Assembly: GCA_963810615.1 (NCBI GenBank) | Contig: CAWEOA010000008.1 | Location: 1,063,325-1,127,324, forward strand | Length of the DNA: 64,000 nt | DNA from: JARRQJ01 sp963810615 | Lineage (GTDB): Bacteria; Pseudomonadota; Gammaproteobacteria; DRLM01 | Reading direction: 5' to 3' | Part shown: positions 17,183-24,977 of the stretch, in pieces | Position numbering within the stretch: the stretch's first letter is position 1 | How the letters are laid out: every line of letters starts with the position of its first letter | Made by a program: the position numbers and the translations under genes | The notes under the pieces: model-generated | What the model saw: the letters and a program-made list of their open reading frames with translations, nothing else | Told to the model about the DNA's origin: nothing | Databases searched by the model: none

Positions 17183-17425
17183 ATATTCCATAATGCTAAT
17201 GTTGCTCTGTGGCTTCCATATATATCGTGTCTTAATTCAAAAATAACAAATTCCGTGTGGAGGGCACGTAAATGCACGCCTCGTTTAAGTCATCCTAAAC
17301 TTGCCGGGCGAAGGGCAGCCGACTATACGTAAACGGGCGGCAGCATGATGCGAACGCGTCAGATGCGGTCGAGGGGACCTCACTATGTCGATTATCCTTA
17401 ATCATCGGCGTAAATCCTTGATCGT

Positions 17426-18250
17426 TTAGCCTTGCCAGTGGTCCTTCCAGCGACGCAGGGCGGCAAAGGTCTCGACTCCGGGTGATAGGGGTGAACCGGC
17501 ATGGTGTTCCGCCGCGACCACGATCGCAGGGGTCTGGCAACGCAGAAAGGGATTGGTCAACTTTTCCTCCCCCATCCGGGAGGGGAGAGTGATCTCGTTA
17601 TCCTCGCGCAATTGGCGGATTTGTTGAAGGCGGCGTTGTAACACGGGATTGTCGGGTTCTACTGCCAGGGCGAAATTGAGGTTGCTGAGAGTATACTCAT
17701 GGGCACAATAAATCCAGGTGTCGTCGGGCAGTTGCGAGAGTTTTAGCAGAGACGCATAGAGTTGTGCCGCGGTGCCTTCAAACAAGCGTCCGCAACCTCC
17801 TGCGAACAAGGTGTCGCCGCAAAACAGCGATTGATGCCCGGCATAGGCGATATGCCCGGCGGTATGGCCCGGCACTTCGAGCACGTCGAAGGCCGGCAAT
17901 CCTGAGATCGCAACACGGTCACCTTCCTTTAATGGGTGCGTGATGTCCGGAATGGACTCTTGCGCTGGGCCATACACAGGAATCCGGAAGCGCGCGCACA
18001 ATTCTTTCACGCCCCCGATATGGTCGGAGTGATGGTGGGTGATGAGGATTGCAACGGGGACGAGATCAAGCCGCTCCAATGCCTGAAACACCGGGGCGGC
18101 GTCGCCCGGGTCGACGATGGCCGTTGCTTGCTCGTTACCTTGATTCGCGCTACCGCGCAACAACCAGATGTAATTGTCCCTAAATGCCGGGACGGCATGT
18201 ACTCGGTCCATCATTGAATGCTGACAGCCGTCGACGCTAAGGTCAACCAT
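17426..18250 (-). CDS. gloB: Hydroxyacylglutathione hydrolase (glyoxalase II)
   Basis: GloB hydrolyses S-lactoylglutathione to D-lactate and glutathione in methylglyoxal detoxification. The protein shows the metallo-beta-lactamase metal site THHHSDH, then PGHTAGH, GDTLFAGGCGR and CAHEYT, and the family opening VPAFRDNYIW. GGAGA stands 7-8 bases before the ATG at 18250, giving 274 residues. A pair of in-frame ATG codons at 18214 and 18211 would give the shorter family-typical N-terminus but have no ribosome site, so the true start is uncertain by about a dozen residues. It is divergent from yafS-rnhA-dnaQ, the arrangement known from E. coli. Confidence 0.94.
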   Translation of the reverse strand: MVDLSVDGCQHSMMDRVHAVPAFRDNYIWLLRGSANQGNEQATAIVDPGDAAPVFQALERLDLVPVAILITHHHSDHIGGVKELCARFRIPVYGPAQESIPDITHPLKEGDRVAISGLPAFDVLEVPGHTAGHIAYAGHQSLFCGDTLFAGGCGRLFEGTAAQLYASLLKLSQLPDDTWIYCAHEYTLSNLNFALAVEPDNPVLQRRLQQIRQLREDNEITLPSRMGEEKLTNPFLRCQTPAIVVAAEHHAGSPLSPGVETFAALRRWKDHWQG

Positions 18251-18310
18251 GGGTGGTCTCCATAACGATAGACGCGTATTCTGTATGGCCCACACAGGAA
18301 CGTATTGATC

Positions 18311-19084
18311 ATGAGTTTAGGCAACAGTGTTTCGGAGCTCTGTGGTCGGCGCGAGATGCTGAGGGCGTGGTTCGCGGATGCGCTGGGTACGGCGCTGCTC
18401 GAGCAGGAGCAAACGGCCCTGGACGCCGTTTTGCAGGATTTATTCGGCTATTATCTGCTGCAACTGGGATGGGTGGCGCCGCGGGATATCCTGGCCGAGA
18501 GCCGCATCCGCATGCGTGTGGTCATGGACGTGGATCCTCCCCAGGGGATGGATTATCCCCATGTGGTGGCGATGCCCGAAATGGTACCCATACAAAGCGA
18601 CAGTCTCGATGTGGTGGTGCTGCAGCATACCCTGGAGTTCACCAAGGATCCGCATGAGGTGTTGCGTGAAGTGGATCGAATATTGATTCCCGAAGGTCAT
18701 GTGGTTATCGTCGCCTTCAATCCATGGAGCTTGTGGGGGGTGTGGCGTTTGGTGAGGTGGCGCAGCAAGCGCTTTCCCTGGTGCGGACGCTTTCTCAGCG
18801 TGACGCGCATGAAAGACTGGATGGGATTGCTGGGTTTCGACACCGTGCAGGTGGTGCCGCTGTTTTTCCGTCCGCCCGTCGGTCACGAGGGCATCATGCG
18901 CCGTCTGCGTTTTCTGGATAAAGCGGGAATACGCGCGTGGCCGATTCTGGCGGGGGTCAATATCATCGTCGCGCAAAAGCGCATGGCGACGCTGACGCCG
19001 ATCAAGCTGCGCAGCTGGCGCTTGCAGCGGCGCTTGGTCGTGGATGTGGCGAAACCGACCAGAGGGAGTGTGGGGAGTGGATGA
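18311..19084 (+). CDS. yafS: YafS-like SAM-dependent methyltransferase fold protein
   Basis: About 257 residues of a class I methyltransferase-like protein. The post-methylation half is clear (SDSLDVVVLQHTLEF, DPHEVLREVDRILIPEGHVV, NPWSLWG). The N-terminal glycine-rich SAM-binding motif (E/D-x-G-x-G-x-G) is not visible: the corresponding place reads RMRVVMDVDPP. Position between gloB and rnhA identifies it as the YafS orthologue; its substrate is unknown. The ATG at 18311 is chosen. A TTG 6 bases earlier is 5 bases from an AGGA and could be the real start. Its 3' end overlaps the start of rnhA by 8 bases. Confidence 0.85.
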   Translation: MSLGNSVSELCGRREMLRAWFADALGTALLEQEQTALDAVLQDLFGYYLLQLGWVAPRDILAESRIRMRVVMDVDPPQGMDYPHVVAMPEMVPIQSDSLDVVVLQHTLEFTKDPHEVLREVDRILIPEGHVVIVAFNPWSLWGVWRLVRWRSKRFPWCGRFLSVTRMKDWMGLLGFDTVQVVPLFFRPPVGHEGIMRRLRFLDKAGIRAWPILAGVNIIVAQKRMATLTPIKLRSWRLQRRLVVDVAKPTRGSVGSG

Positions 19085-19523
19085 TGTGGTGGAAATTTAC
19101 ACGGACGGGGCCTGTCGGGGAAATCCGGGTCCGGGCGGCTGGGGGGTGGTGTTGCGCTATAAAGGTCGGGAAAAGACCCTGTACGGCGGCGAGCCACATA
19201 CCACCAACAACCGTATGGAACTGATGGCGGCGATTGCGGGTTTGGAGGCACTGAAGCGCCGCAGCCAAGTGGCGCTGACCACCGATTCCCAGTACGTGAA
19301 GCGCGGTATCACGGAATGGATGTCCGACTGGAAGCGGCGGGGATGGAAGACTGCGGACCGAAAACCGGTGAAGAACGTGGATTTGTGGCAGCGCTTGGAT
19401 GAGGTAGTCGGCAAGCATAAGGTGAGCTGGCACTGGGTGCGGGGGCATACCGGCCATGTGGAGAATGAGCGCGCCGATAGTCTGGCCAATCAGGCCATAG
19501 ATGAGTTGCAAGATTCAGTCTAA
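19077..19523 (+). CDS. rnhA: Ribonuclease HI
   Basis: RNase HI cuts RNA in RNA:DNA hybrids, removing R-loops and Okazaki primers. Starting at the GTG at 19077 gives 148 residues in which the catalytic residues fall at Asp10 (YTDGACRGNPG), Glu48 (NNRMELM), Asp70 (TTDSQYV) and Asp134 (NERADSLA), identical to the E. coli numbering. His124 (RGHTGH) is also present. This match and AGGGAG 8 bases upstream decide the start over an in-frame ATG at 19044. The gene overlaps the end of yafS, so translation is probably coupled. Confidence 0.97.
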   Translation: MDDVVEIYTDGACRGNPGPGGWGVVLRYKGREKTLYGGEPHTTNNRMELMAAIAGLEALKRRSQVALTTDSQYVKRGITEWMSDWKRRGWKTADRKPVKNVDLWQRLDEVVGKHKVSWHWVRGHTGHVENERADSLANQAIDELQDSV

Positions 19524-19529
19524 AAGGTA

Positions 19530-19622
19530 TTGTTTCCTCTCCCCCTGTGAGAAGGACAGATTGACGGGGATAATTATTGAATCCCTCACCCCGGCCCTTC
19601 CCATGAGGGAGAGGGAGTCTCT
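19530..19622. repeat. Intergenic GC-rich hairpin repeat, copy 1
   Basis: The sequence CTCTCCCCCTGTGAGAAGG and, about 40 bases later, CCCTCACCCCGGCCCTTCCC then ATGAGGGAGAGGG, forms a paired-hairpin element between rnhA and dnaQ. It belongs with the elements at 26957-27094 and 31644-31762. It resembles the REP/BIME-like repeats that lie between operons in gammaproteobacteria. Confidence 0.6.
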
Positions 19623-19643
19623 GGTTTTTTTTAGGAGTCTTTC

Positions 19644-20378
19644 GTGCGACAAGTCGTGTTGGATACCGAAACTACGGGCCTCGAGCCCTCCCAGGGGCAC
19701 CGCATCATCGAGATCGGCTGCGTCGAGCTGATCAATCGGCGCTTGACCGGTAATCGCTATCATCAATATTTGCAGCCGGATCGCGACATCGATGAGGCGG
19801 CGGTGGAAGTTCATGGCATCACCAATGATTTCCTGGAGGACAAACCGCGGTTCGCGGAAGTTGCCGCAGACTTTTTAGGGTTTATCCGCGGGGCCGAGCT
19901 GATCATCCATAATGCCCCCTTTGATGTGGGTTTTATCAACCACGAGCTGAAATTATGGGGGGAGGAATCCGGCCAGATCGCCGATTTTTGTTCCGTGCTG
20001 GATACCCTGGCGCAGGCCCGCCAGCTGCATCCCGGGCAACGCAACAACCTCGATGCGCTATGCAAGCGCTATGGGATAGACAATTCCCAGCGTGAATTGC
20101 ACGGCGCCTTGTTAGACGCTGAGATACTGGCGGATGTCTATCTGGCCATGACCGGGGGGCAGGTCAGCCTGTCTTTGGACGGGACTCGGGAGAATGGCGC
20201 CGCCGCGGTGGCGGTCGTGACCCAGCTGAGTGCCGACCGCCCAGCCTTGCCCGTGATCCGCGCTAATGCGGAGGAGTTGGCGGCCCACCGGCGCTATCTT
20301 CAGGCAATGGCGCAAAAAAACGGGGGCATTTGTATCTGGGAGCGTTATGAAAGCGACGAGGGCGCCGCTGCTCAGTGA
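19644..20378 (+). CDS. dnaQ: DNA polymerase III epsilon subunit (3'-5' proofreading exonuclease)
   Basis: DnaQ is the editing subunit of the replicative polymerase core. The exonuclease motifs of the DEDD family are intact: LDTETTG (Asp7, Glu9), HNAPFDVGFINHEL, and HGALLDAEILADVY with its His and Asp. The 244-residue length matches E. coli (243). The GTG start at 19644 has AGGAG 6 bases upstream. The C-terminal part (about 185-244), which binds the polymerase alpha subunit, is less conserved. The gene follows rnhA after a 120-bp gap occupied by a hairpin repeat, in the conserved gene order. Confidence 0.97.
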   Translation: MRQVVLDTETTGLEPSQGHRIIEIGCVELINRRLTGNRYHQYLQPDRDIDEAAVEVHGITNDFLEDKPRFAEVAADFLGFIRGAELIIHNAPFDVGFINHELKLWGEESGQIADFCSVLDTLAQARQLHPGQRNNLDALCKRYGIDNSQRELHGALLDAEILADVYLAMTGGQVSLSLDGTRENGAAAVAVVTQLSADRPALPVIRANAEELAAHRRYLQAMAQKNGGICIWERYESDEGAAAQ

Positions 20379-20510
20379 GCCGTTAATGCGGCCGGTGAGA
20401 GTGGTATAGTAGACCGCGATGCTAAGCTTAATTTGGATGGGTGTTTGTCCAGGATGTGAGAAAAAAAGAACTAATTAAATACAGCTGAGGTCCCAGAGGG
20501 GGAAACCGTC

Positions 20511-22382
20511 ATGTCGATTGCAACCAATAAACACGCCCGTGTGGGTTGGGGACTGTTGATGAGTTTGTGCATATTCTTATCCGCGGGGGCGGGTGCCGGG
20601 GATGCTGCTACTGCCGCACCGCCCAAGGCGGTGGCCGCCGACAAGCAGAATGTGACCAAGTCCGAGACGCCGCCTTCGGTGGACCCGGAGGTGGCGGCCA
20701 ACTTTATCAAGGCGGCGCGCTTCGGACAGCAGGATGTCGTTAAATCGTATCTGGACCACCATCTGCCGCTGTCGGTAACGGACTATCTGGGAAATACCGC
20801 TTTGATCACCGCGGCGGGCGGCGGGCACGTGGATATCGTGCAGGAACTGCTGGCGGCGGGGGCGTCGGTCAAGGCGGTAAACCACGAACACAGCACGGCG
20901 CTGATGGCGGCGGCACTCCACGATGATGACAAACTGGTCAAGTTGTTGCTCGATGCCGGCGCAGATGTGAATGCCAAGGATCAGCAGGGTGAGACCGCCC
21001 TGTTCAACGCAGTACGCTACGGGCACCTGGGAGTGGTGAAACTATTGCTGGGCGCCGGGGCGGATCCCAACATCAGTAATCAACTCCCGGCGAAATCGCC
21101 TGACAGCGGATATACCCCTTTGATGTATGCCGCCAAGCGCGGTTTGGCACCCACGGGTCCCTCGGTGCAGGATTGGCTGGCAATCGTCAAGGCCTTGTTG
21201 GACAAGGGGGCCAAACCGGATACGCGCAGCAGCCAAGGGGCGACCGCCTTGTCCGTCGCCCAGGATTACGGCAATCAGGATATCGCCAAGCTGTTGATGC
21301 AGGGCGGAGCCATGGAGGTGCTGAGCTACAATGGTCTCGACCTTAATACTGCCTTGATCATGGCCGCCAGTCATGGCGACGCCAAGCAGGTCCTGGAGTC
21401 CCTGGTAGCCGGTGCCGACCCGGAGGCGGTGTCGCGCACCGGGGTAACGCCTCTGTTGGCGGCGGTCTATGGCGGCAATGTGGAAGCGGTCAAGGCCGTG
21501 GTGGGTCGTGGTGCACATGTCAATCGTGTGCCCCACGGTTACCGTGCCTGGACCTGGACGGGGGCGAAAGTGCCCTTGAGTCAACAGGGTCTCGCCCAGG
21601 CGGCTTCTCTGGGTGATACGGCGCTGATACTGGCCGCTAAGCTCGGCCATGAAGACGTGGTGGCCTTTTTGCTAGCTCATGGCGCCGACCCGAAATTGGC
21701 CAATCCCCAAGGGGATACGCCCCTGTCAGTGGCGGCGGAACGAGGGCAGGACAATATCGTGGCTATGTTGCTGGCCAAGGGGGTCGACCCCAATGAAGGC
21801 CAGCGCAGCGCGCCGTCATATACGGCGGGGTCCGTGATGGGGATCCAACCGGAAGAGCGCAATTCACCCCTCAGCAAGGCGGCGCAGGGCGGCTATGAGA
21901 AAACAGTGAAGGTATTGCTGGAGAAGGGGGCCGATCCCAATGTGCCCGGCTTTGCCGGCAAGACCGCCCTGTTCTGGGCGGTGGAACGGGGTTATGTGAA
22001 TGTTGCTAAGCTGTTGTTGGATCATGATGCCGATCCCGATGTCAGGAGTACGGCGGGCGTGACCCCGCTGATGGAAGCGGCCAAGACTGGACGGGCGGAA
22101 ATGGTTCGTGCCTTGGTGGCGCACCATGCCGACCTTGACGCGCGTGAAGGCGACGAGGGCTTGCCGGGAACCTTGGATGTATCCGCGGGAACCGGCATGA
22201 CGCCGCTGATGATGGCAGTGGTGGGCGGTCATCGCGATGTGGTGCGTGTCTTGTTGGCGGCCGGCGCCGATACCACGCTACGCAACCGCAACGGCGAAAG
22301 CGCGCTGGATGAAGCGCTCAAGGGCGGAATCGCGGATATCATCGGTCTGCTGCGCAACACCAGCGTGTCCGCCGAACGCTGA
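20511..22382 (+). CDS. Exported ankyrin-repeat protein
   Basis: A 623-residue protein with an N-terminal signal peptide (GLLMSLCIFLSAGAGAGDA) followed by roughly a dozen ankyrin repeats from about residue 60 to the end. Typical units read GNTALITAAGGGHVDIVQEL and GETALFNAVRYGHLGVVKLL. Between some repeats are short insertions, for example around residue 340 (a Trp-rich stretch) and residue 440. Ankyrin repeats bind other proteins; no catalytic domain is attached. A periplasmic location is inferred from the signal peptide. The next gene codes for a TerB-like protein, so the two may act together, but nothing in the sequence shows the partner. Confidence 0.88.
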   Translation: MSIATNKHARVGWGLLMSLCIFLSAGAGAGDAATAAPPKAVAADKQNVTKSETPPSVDPEVAANFIKAARFGQQDVVKSYLDHHLPLSVTDYLGNTALITAAGGGHVDIVQELLAAGASVKAVNHEHSTALMAAALHDDDKLVKLLLDAGADVNAKDQQGETALFNAVRYGHLGVVKLLLGAGADPNISNQLPAKSPDSGYTPLMYAAKRGLAPTGPSVQDWLAIVKALLDKGAKPDTRSSQGATALSVAQDYGNQDIAKLLMQGGAMEVLSYNGLDLNTALIMAASHGDAKQVLESLVAGADPEAVSRTGVTPLLAAVYGGNVEAVKAVVGRGAHVNRVPHGYRAWTWTGAKVPLSQQGLAQAASLGDTALILAAKLGHEDVVAFLLAHGADPKLANPQGDTPLSVAAERGQDNIVAMLLAKGVDPNEGQRSAPSYTAGSVMGIQPEERNSPLSKAAQGGYEKTVKVLLEKGADPNVPGFAGKTALFWAVERGYVNVAKLLLDHDADPDVRSTAGVTPLMEAAKTGRAEMVRALVAHHADLDAREGDEGLPGTLDVSAGTGMTPLMMAVVGGHRDVVRVLLAAGADTTLRNRNGESALDEALKGGIADIIGLLRNTSVSAER

Positions 22383-22410
22383 ACGCAATGACCGATAGGA
22401 GGTCTTAAAG

Positions 22411-22434
22411 ATGAGTTTTATGCGGGAGAAGTAA
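22411..22434 (+). other. Seven-codon mini-ORF coupled to the terB-like gene
   Basis: A perfect AGGAGG at 22397-22402 stands 8 bases before an ATG that encodes MSFMREK. Its TAA overlaps the ATG of the next gene (TAATG). The optimal ribosome site belongs to the mini-ORF, so the downstream gene may depend on re-initiation. Confidence 0.45.
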
Positions 22435-22901
22435 TGATACGCCGCATTCAGAGGTTTTTTACCGATCATATTCAATCCCGGGTGCACGAGGGGCAGCAAA
22501 GCGATGAGCAGGCACTGCGGCTGGCCACCGCCGCCTTGTTGATCGAAGTGACCCGCGCCGATTTTCATGTTGAGCAATCGGAACGGCGTGCGGTGCTGTC
22601 CGCCATGCAGGACCTGTTCGGGCTTAGTCGTCAGGAGACTGATGAATTGGTGGCCATCGCGGAAGAGGAAGTCGACGGCTCGGTATCCTTGTTTCAATTC
22701 ACGCAGTTGGTGGACAAGGAATTTTCACAGCAGCAAAAGGCCAAGGTCATCGAGATGATGTGGCGTGTGGCCTTTGCCGATCTCAACAAGGACCACCACG
22801 AAGAATATCTGGTACGCAAGGTCGCCGATCTGCTGCACGTGCCGCACAGCACTTTTATTCGCGCGCGGCACACCGTAGAGGCGGAAATGCAAGCAAAATA
22901 A
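22434..22901 (+). CDS. TerB-family (tellurite resistance-like) protein
   Basis: A 155-residue all-helical cytoplasmic protein. ALRLATAALLIEVTRADFHVEQSER and LSRQETDELVAIAEEEV followed by WRVAFADLNKDHHEEYLVRKVADLLHV match the TerB/DjlA N-terminal domain family. The family carries conserved acidic residues that bind metal; here Asp and Glu occupy VTRADFHVEQSE and FADLNKDHHEE. The exact function is unknown, and other ter genes are absent nearby, so tellurite resistance should not be assumed. GGGAGAA close upstream is too near for optimal use; see the mini-ORF at 22411. Confidence 0.85.
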   Translation: MIRRIQRFFTDHIQSRVHEGQQSDEQALRLATAALLIEVTRADFHVEQSERRAVLSAMQDLFGLSRQETDELVAIAEEEVDGSVSLFQFTQLVDKEFSQQQKAKVIEMMWRVAFADLNKDHHEEYLVRKVADLLHVPHSTFIRARHTVEAEMQAK

Positions 22902-22943
22902 CCGCGGTTGATATACTCTGTAATGAAATCGAGGAGGTGATCC

Positions 22944-23921
22944 ATGGAGCGTGATCTCGTCCGGCAGTTCATTTATGACATGCTACTCGCCCGCCTCTTC
23001 GAGCAGTCGGCCGCAGAGCAGTACACCCAAGGCAATATCGCGGGATTTTTACATCTCTATCCCGGCGAGGAGGCGGTGGCGGTAGGGTCGTTGCGTGCCG
23101 CCGATCCCGGCGACTACGTGGTATCCACCTATCGCGAACACGTGCATGCCCTGGTACGCGGCGTGCCGCCCCAGGCGGTGATGGCGGAGTTGTTCGGTCG
23201 CAGCGGTGGTTGCTCCGGCGGCTATGGCGGTTCCATGCACCTGTTCGATACCCAGCGGCGTTTCTTCGGCGGTTACGCCATCGTCGGCGAAACCTTTCCC
23301 GTCGCCATCGGCGTCGCCTACCGCCTGGCGATGGTGGAAAGTCGCGACGTGGTGCTCTGTTACTTCGGTGACGGTGCCGTTAATCAAGGCACTTTCCACG
23401 AGTCTCTCAATATGGCCGCGCTGTGGAAGCTGCCGGTGTTGTTCATCTGCGAAAACAATCATTATCAGATCGGAACCGAGATTCATCGCCATTCCGCGGT
23501 GCTTGAAGTTCATAAGCGCGCCTGCGCCTACGGCATGGAGGCGCGCCGCGTGGACGGCATGGAGGTGCAGGCGGTTTACGAGGCCAGCCGCCAGGCGCTG
23601 GAACACGTGCGTAACGGACTCGGTCCCTATCTGCTCGAGTGCGAGACCTATCGCTTTCGCGGCCATTCCATGGCCGACAACGATGCCTATCGCTCCGGAT
23701 TGGAAATGGCGGAGTTGCGCGCCCGTGATCCGCTGGAATTGTTTCGCCGTCGCGTAGAGGAGGAGGAGTGGTTGAGCGCCGCCGCCATAGCCGAGCTGGA
23801 AGGCCAGGCTAAACAGGCGGTGGAAGATGCAGTCGCCTTTGCCCTCGCGAGTCCGCCGCCTCATGATCTGTACAAGGATGTGTATGGCGGTTCCTTGAAT
23901 CTTTATCGGGGGGCGCCATGA
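22944..23921 (+). CDS. 2-oxoacid (pyruvate/acetoin) dehydrogenase E1 component, alpha subunit
   Basis: A thiamine-diphosphate-dependent E1 alpha subunit that decarboxylates a 2-oxoacid and passes the acyl group to lipoyl-E2. It has 325 residues, and the ThDP motif runs from FGDGAVNQGTFHESLN to FICENN. GGYGGSMHLFD and TYRFRGHSMAD are also typical. GAGGAGGTGAT just upstream of the ATG is an excellent ribosome site. It overlaps the beta-subunit gene by 4 bases (ATGA). The sequence resembles the alpha subunits of pyruvate and acetoin dehydrogenases. No E2 or E3 gene follows, so the substrate cannot be fixed from context. Confidence 0.93.
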   Translation: MERDLVRQFIYDMLLARLFEQSAAEQYTQGNIAGFLHLYPGEEAVAVGSLRAADPGDYVVSTYREHVHALVRGVPPQAVMAELFGRSGGCSGGYGGSMHLFDTQRRFFGGYAIVGETFPVAIGVAYRLAMVESRDVVLCYFGDGAVNQGTFHESLNMAALWKLPVLFICENNHYQIGTEIHRHSAVLEVHKRACAYGMEARRVDGMEVQAVYEASRQALEHVRNGLGPYLLECETYRFRGHSMADNDAYRSGLEMAELRARDPLELFRRRVEEEEWLSAAAIAELEGQAKQAVEDAVAFALASPPPHDLYKDVYGGSLNLYRGAP

Positions 23922-24961
23922 GCAAACACGATCGTCCGCAAAATGCCGGGACTATCGGCATCGCCCGACCCACCGCCGAACTCATGACCTGGGAGGCGAT
24001 GAACATCGCCCTGGATCAGGCCATGGCAGCGGATGATGCGATGTTCGTTATGGGCGAAGACGTGGGTTTAATCGGCGGCACTTACCGCGTGACGCAGGGA
24101 CTCCATGCCAAGTACGGTGAATGGCGGGTGCGTGATACCCCAATTTCGGAAAACAGTTTTACCGGTCTGGCGGTGGGAGCGGCGCTGGCGGGAGGTCGGC
24201 CGGTGGTGGAGATCATGACGGTGAATTTTGCCCTACTGGCCCTGGACGCCCTGATCAACATGGCGGCCAAGCTGCGCTATATGTCGGGCGGACAATTGGC
24301 CGTGCCCATGGTAGTGCGTATGCCGGGCGGTGTGGCCAAGCAATTGGGCGCGCAACACTCGCAGCGTTTGGAGCATACCTTGATGAACGTCCCCGGTTTG
24401 CGCATCGTGGTGCCGGCCACGCCGCAGGATGCCTATTGGCAGTTGAGCCAAGCCGTGCGGGACGTTGATCCCATCATCGTCTTGGAACATGAGCTGTTGT
24501 ATTTCACCAAGGGACCATTCGATCAAGATGCCGAGCCACCGCCGCTGCACAGTGCCTTGGTGAAGCGGGTGGGTGGACATATGACCCTCATCACCTGGTC
24601 GCGCATGGTGCATGTATGCCTGGCGGCGGCGGAGGACTTGGCCAAGGATAAGATCGAAGTGGAAGTGATAGATCTGCGCAGTTTGCGGCCCATCGATCTG
24701 CCTTTGCTGCAAGTCTCGCTAGCCAAGACTCACCGAGCCTTGGTGGTGGAAGAGGATTGCCGATTTGCTGGCGCCGGTGCGGAGATCGTCGCGGCCTTGA
24801 GCGAGGCAAGCTTCTTCGACTTGGAAGCCCCTATCGGCCGTGTGGCGGGAGCCGATGTACCCACGCCTTATAACGGCGCTTTGGAAGCGGCGTCGATTCC
24901 CGATGCGGCGCAAGTGACGGCGGCGGTGCGCGCCGCGCTTGGCGCTGAGCGCAGGACTTGA
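23918..24961 (+). CDS. 2-oxoacid (pyruvate/acetoin) dehydrogenase E1 component, beta subunit
   Basis: The partner of the preceding alpha subunit in the heterotetrameric E1. The 347-residue product shows ALDQAMAADDAMFVMGEDVG, RVRDTPISENSFTGLAVGAA, the middle MPGGVAKQLGAQHSQ and the C-terminal transketolase domain with VVEEDCRFAGAGAEI and VPTPYN. The first 23 residues precede the usual family start and may be a short extension. The gene is translationally coupled to the alpha gene. It converges with bepA, with only 16 bases between stops. Confidence 0.93.
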   Translation: MSKHDRPQNAGTIGIARPTAELMTWEAMNIALDQAMAADDAMFVMGEDVGLIGGTYRVTQGLHAKYGEWRVRDTPISENSFTGLAVGAALAGGRPVVEIMTVNFALLALDALINMAAKLRYMSGGQLAVPMVVRMPGGVAKQLGAQHSQRLEHTLMNVPGLRIVVPATPQDAYWQLSQAVRDVDPIIVLEHELLYFTKGPFDQDAEPPPLHSALVKRVGGHMTLITWSRMVHVCLAAAEDLAKDKIEVEVIDLRSLRPIDLPLLQVSLAKTHRALVVEEDCRFAGAGAEIVAALSEASFFDLEAPIGRVAGADVPTPYNGALEAASIPDAAQVTAAVRAALGAERRT

Positions 24962-24977
24962 ACACACCCCTCTCGGT

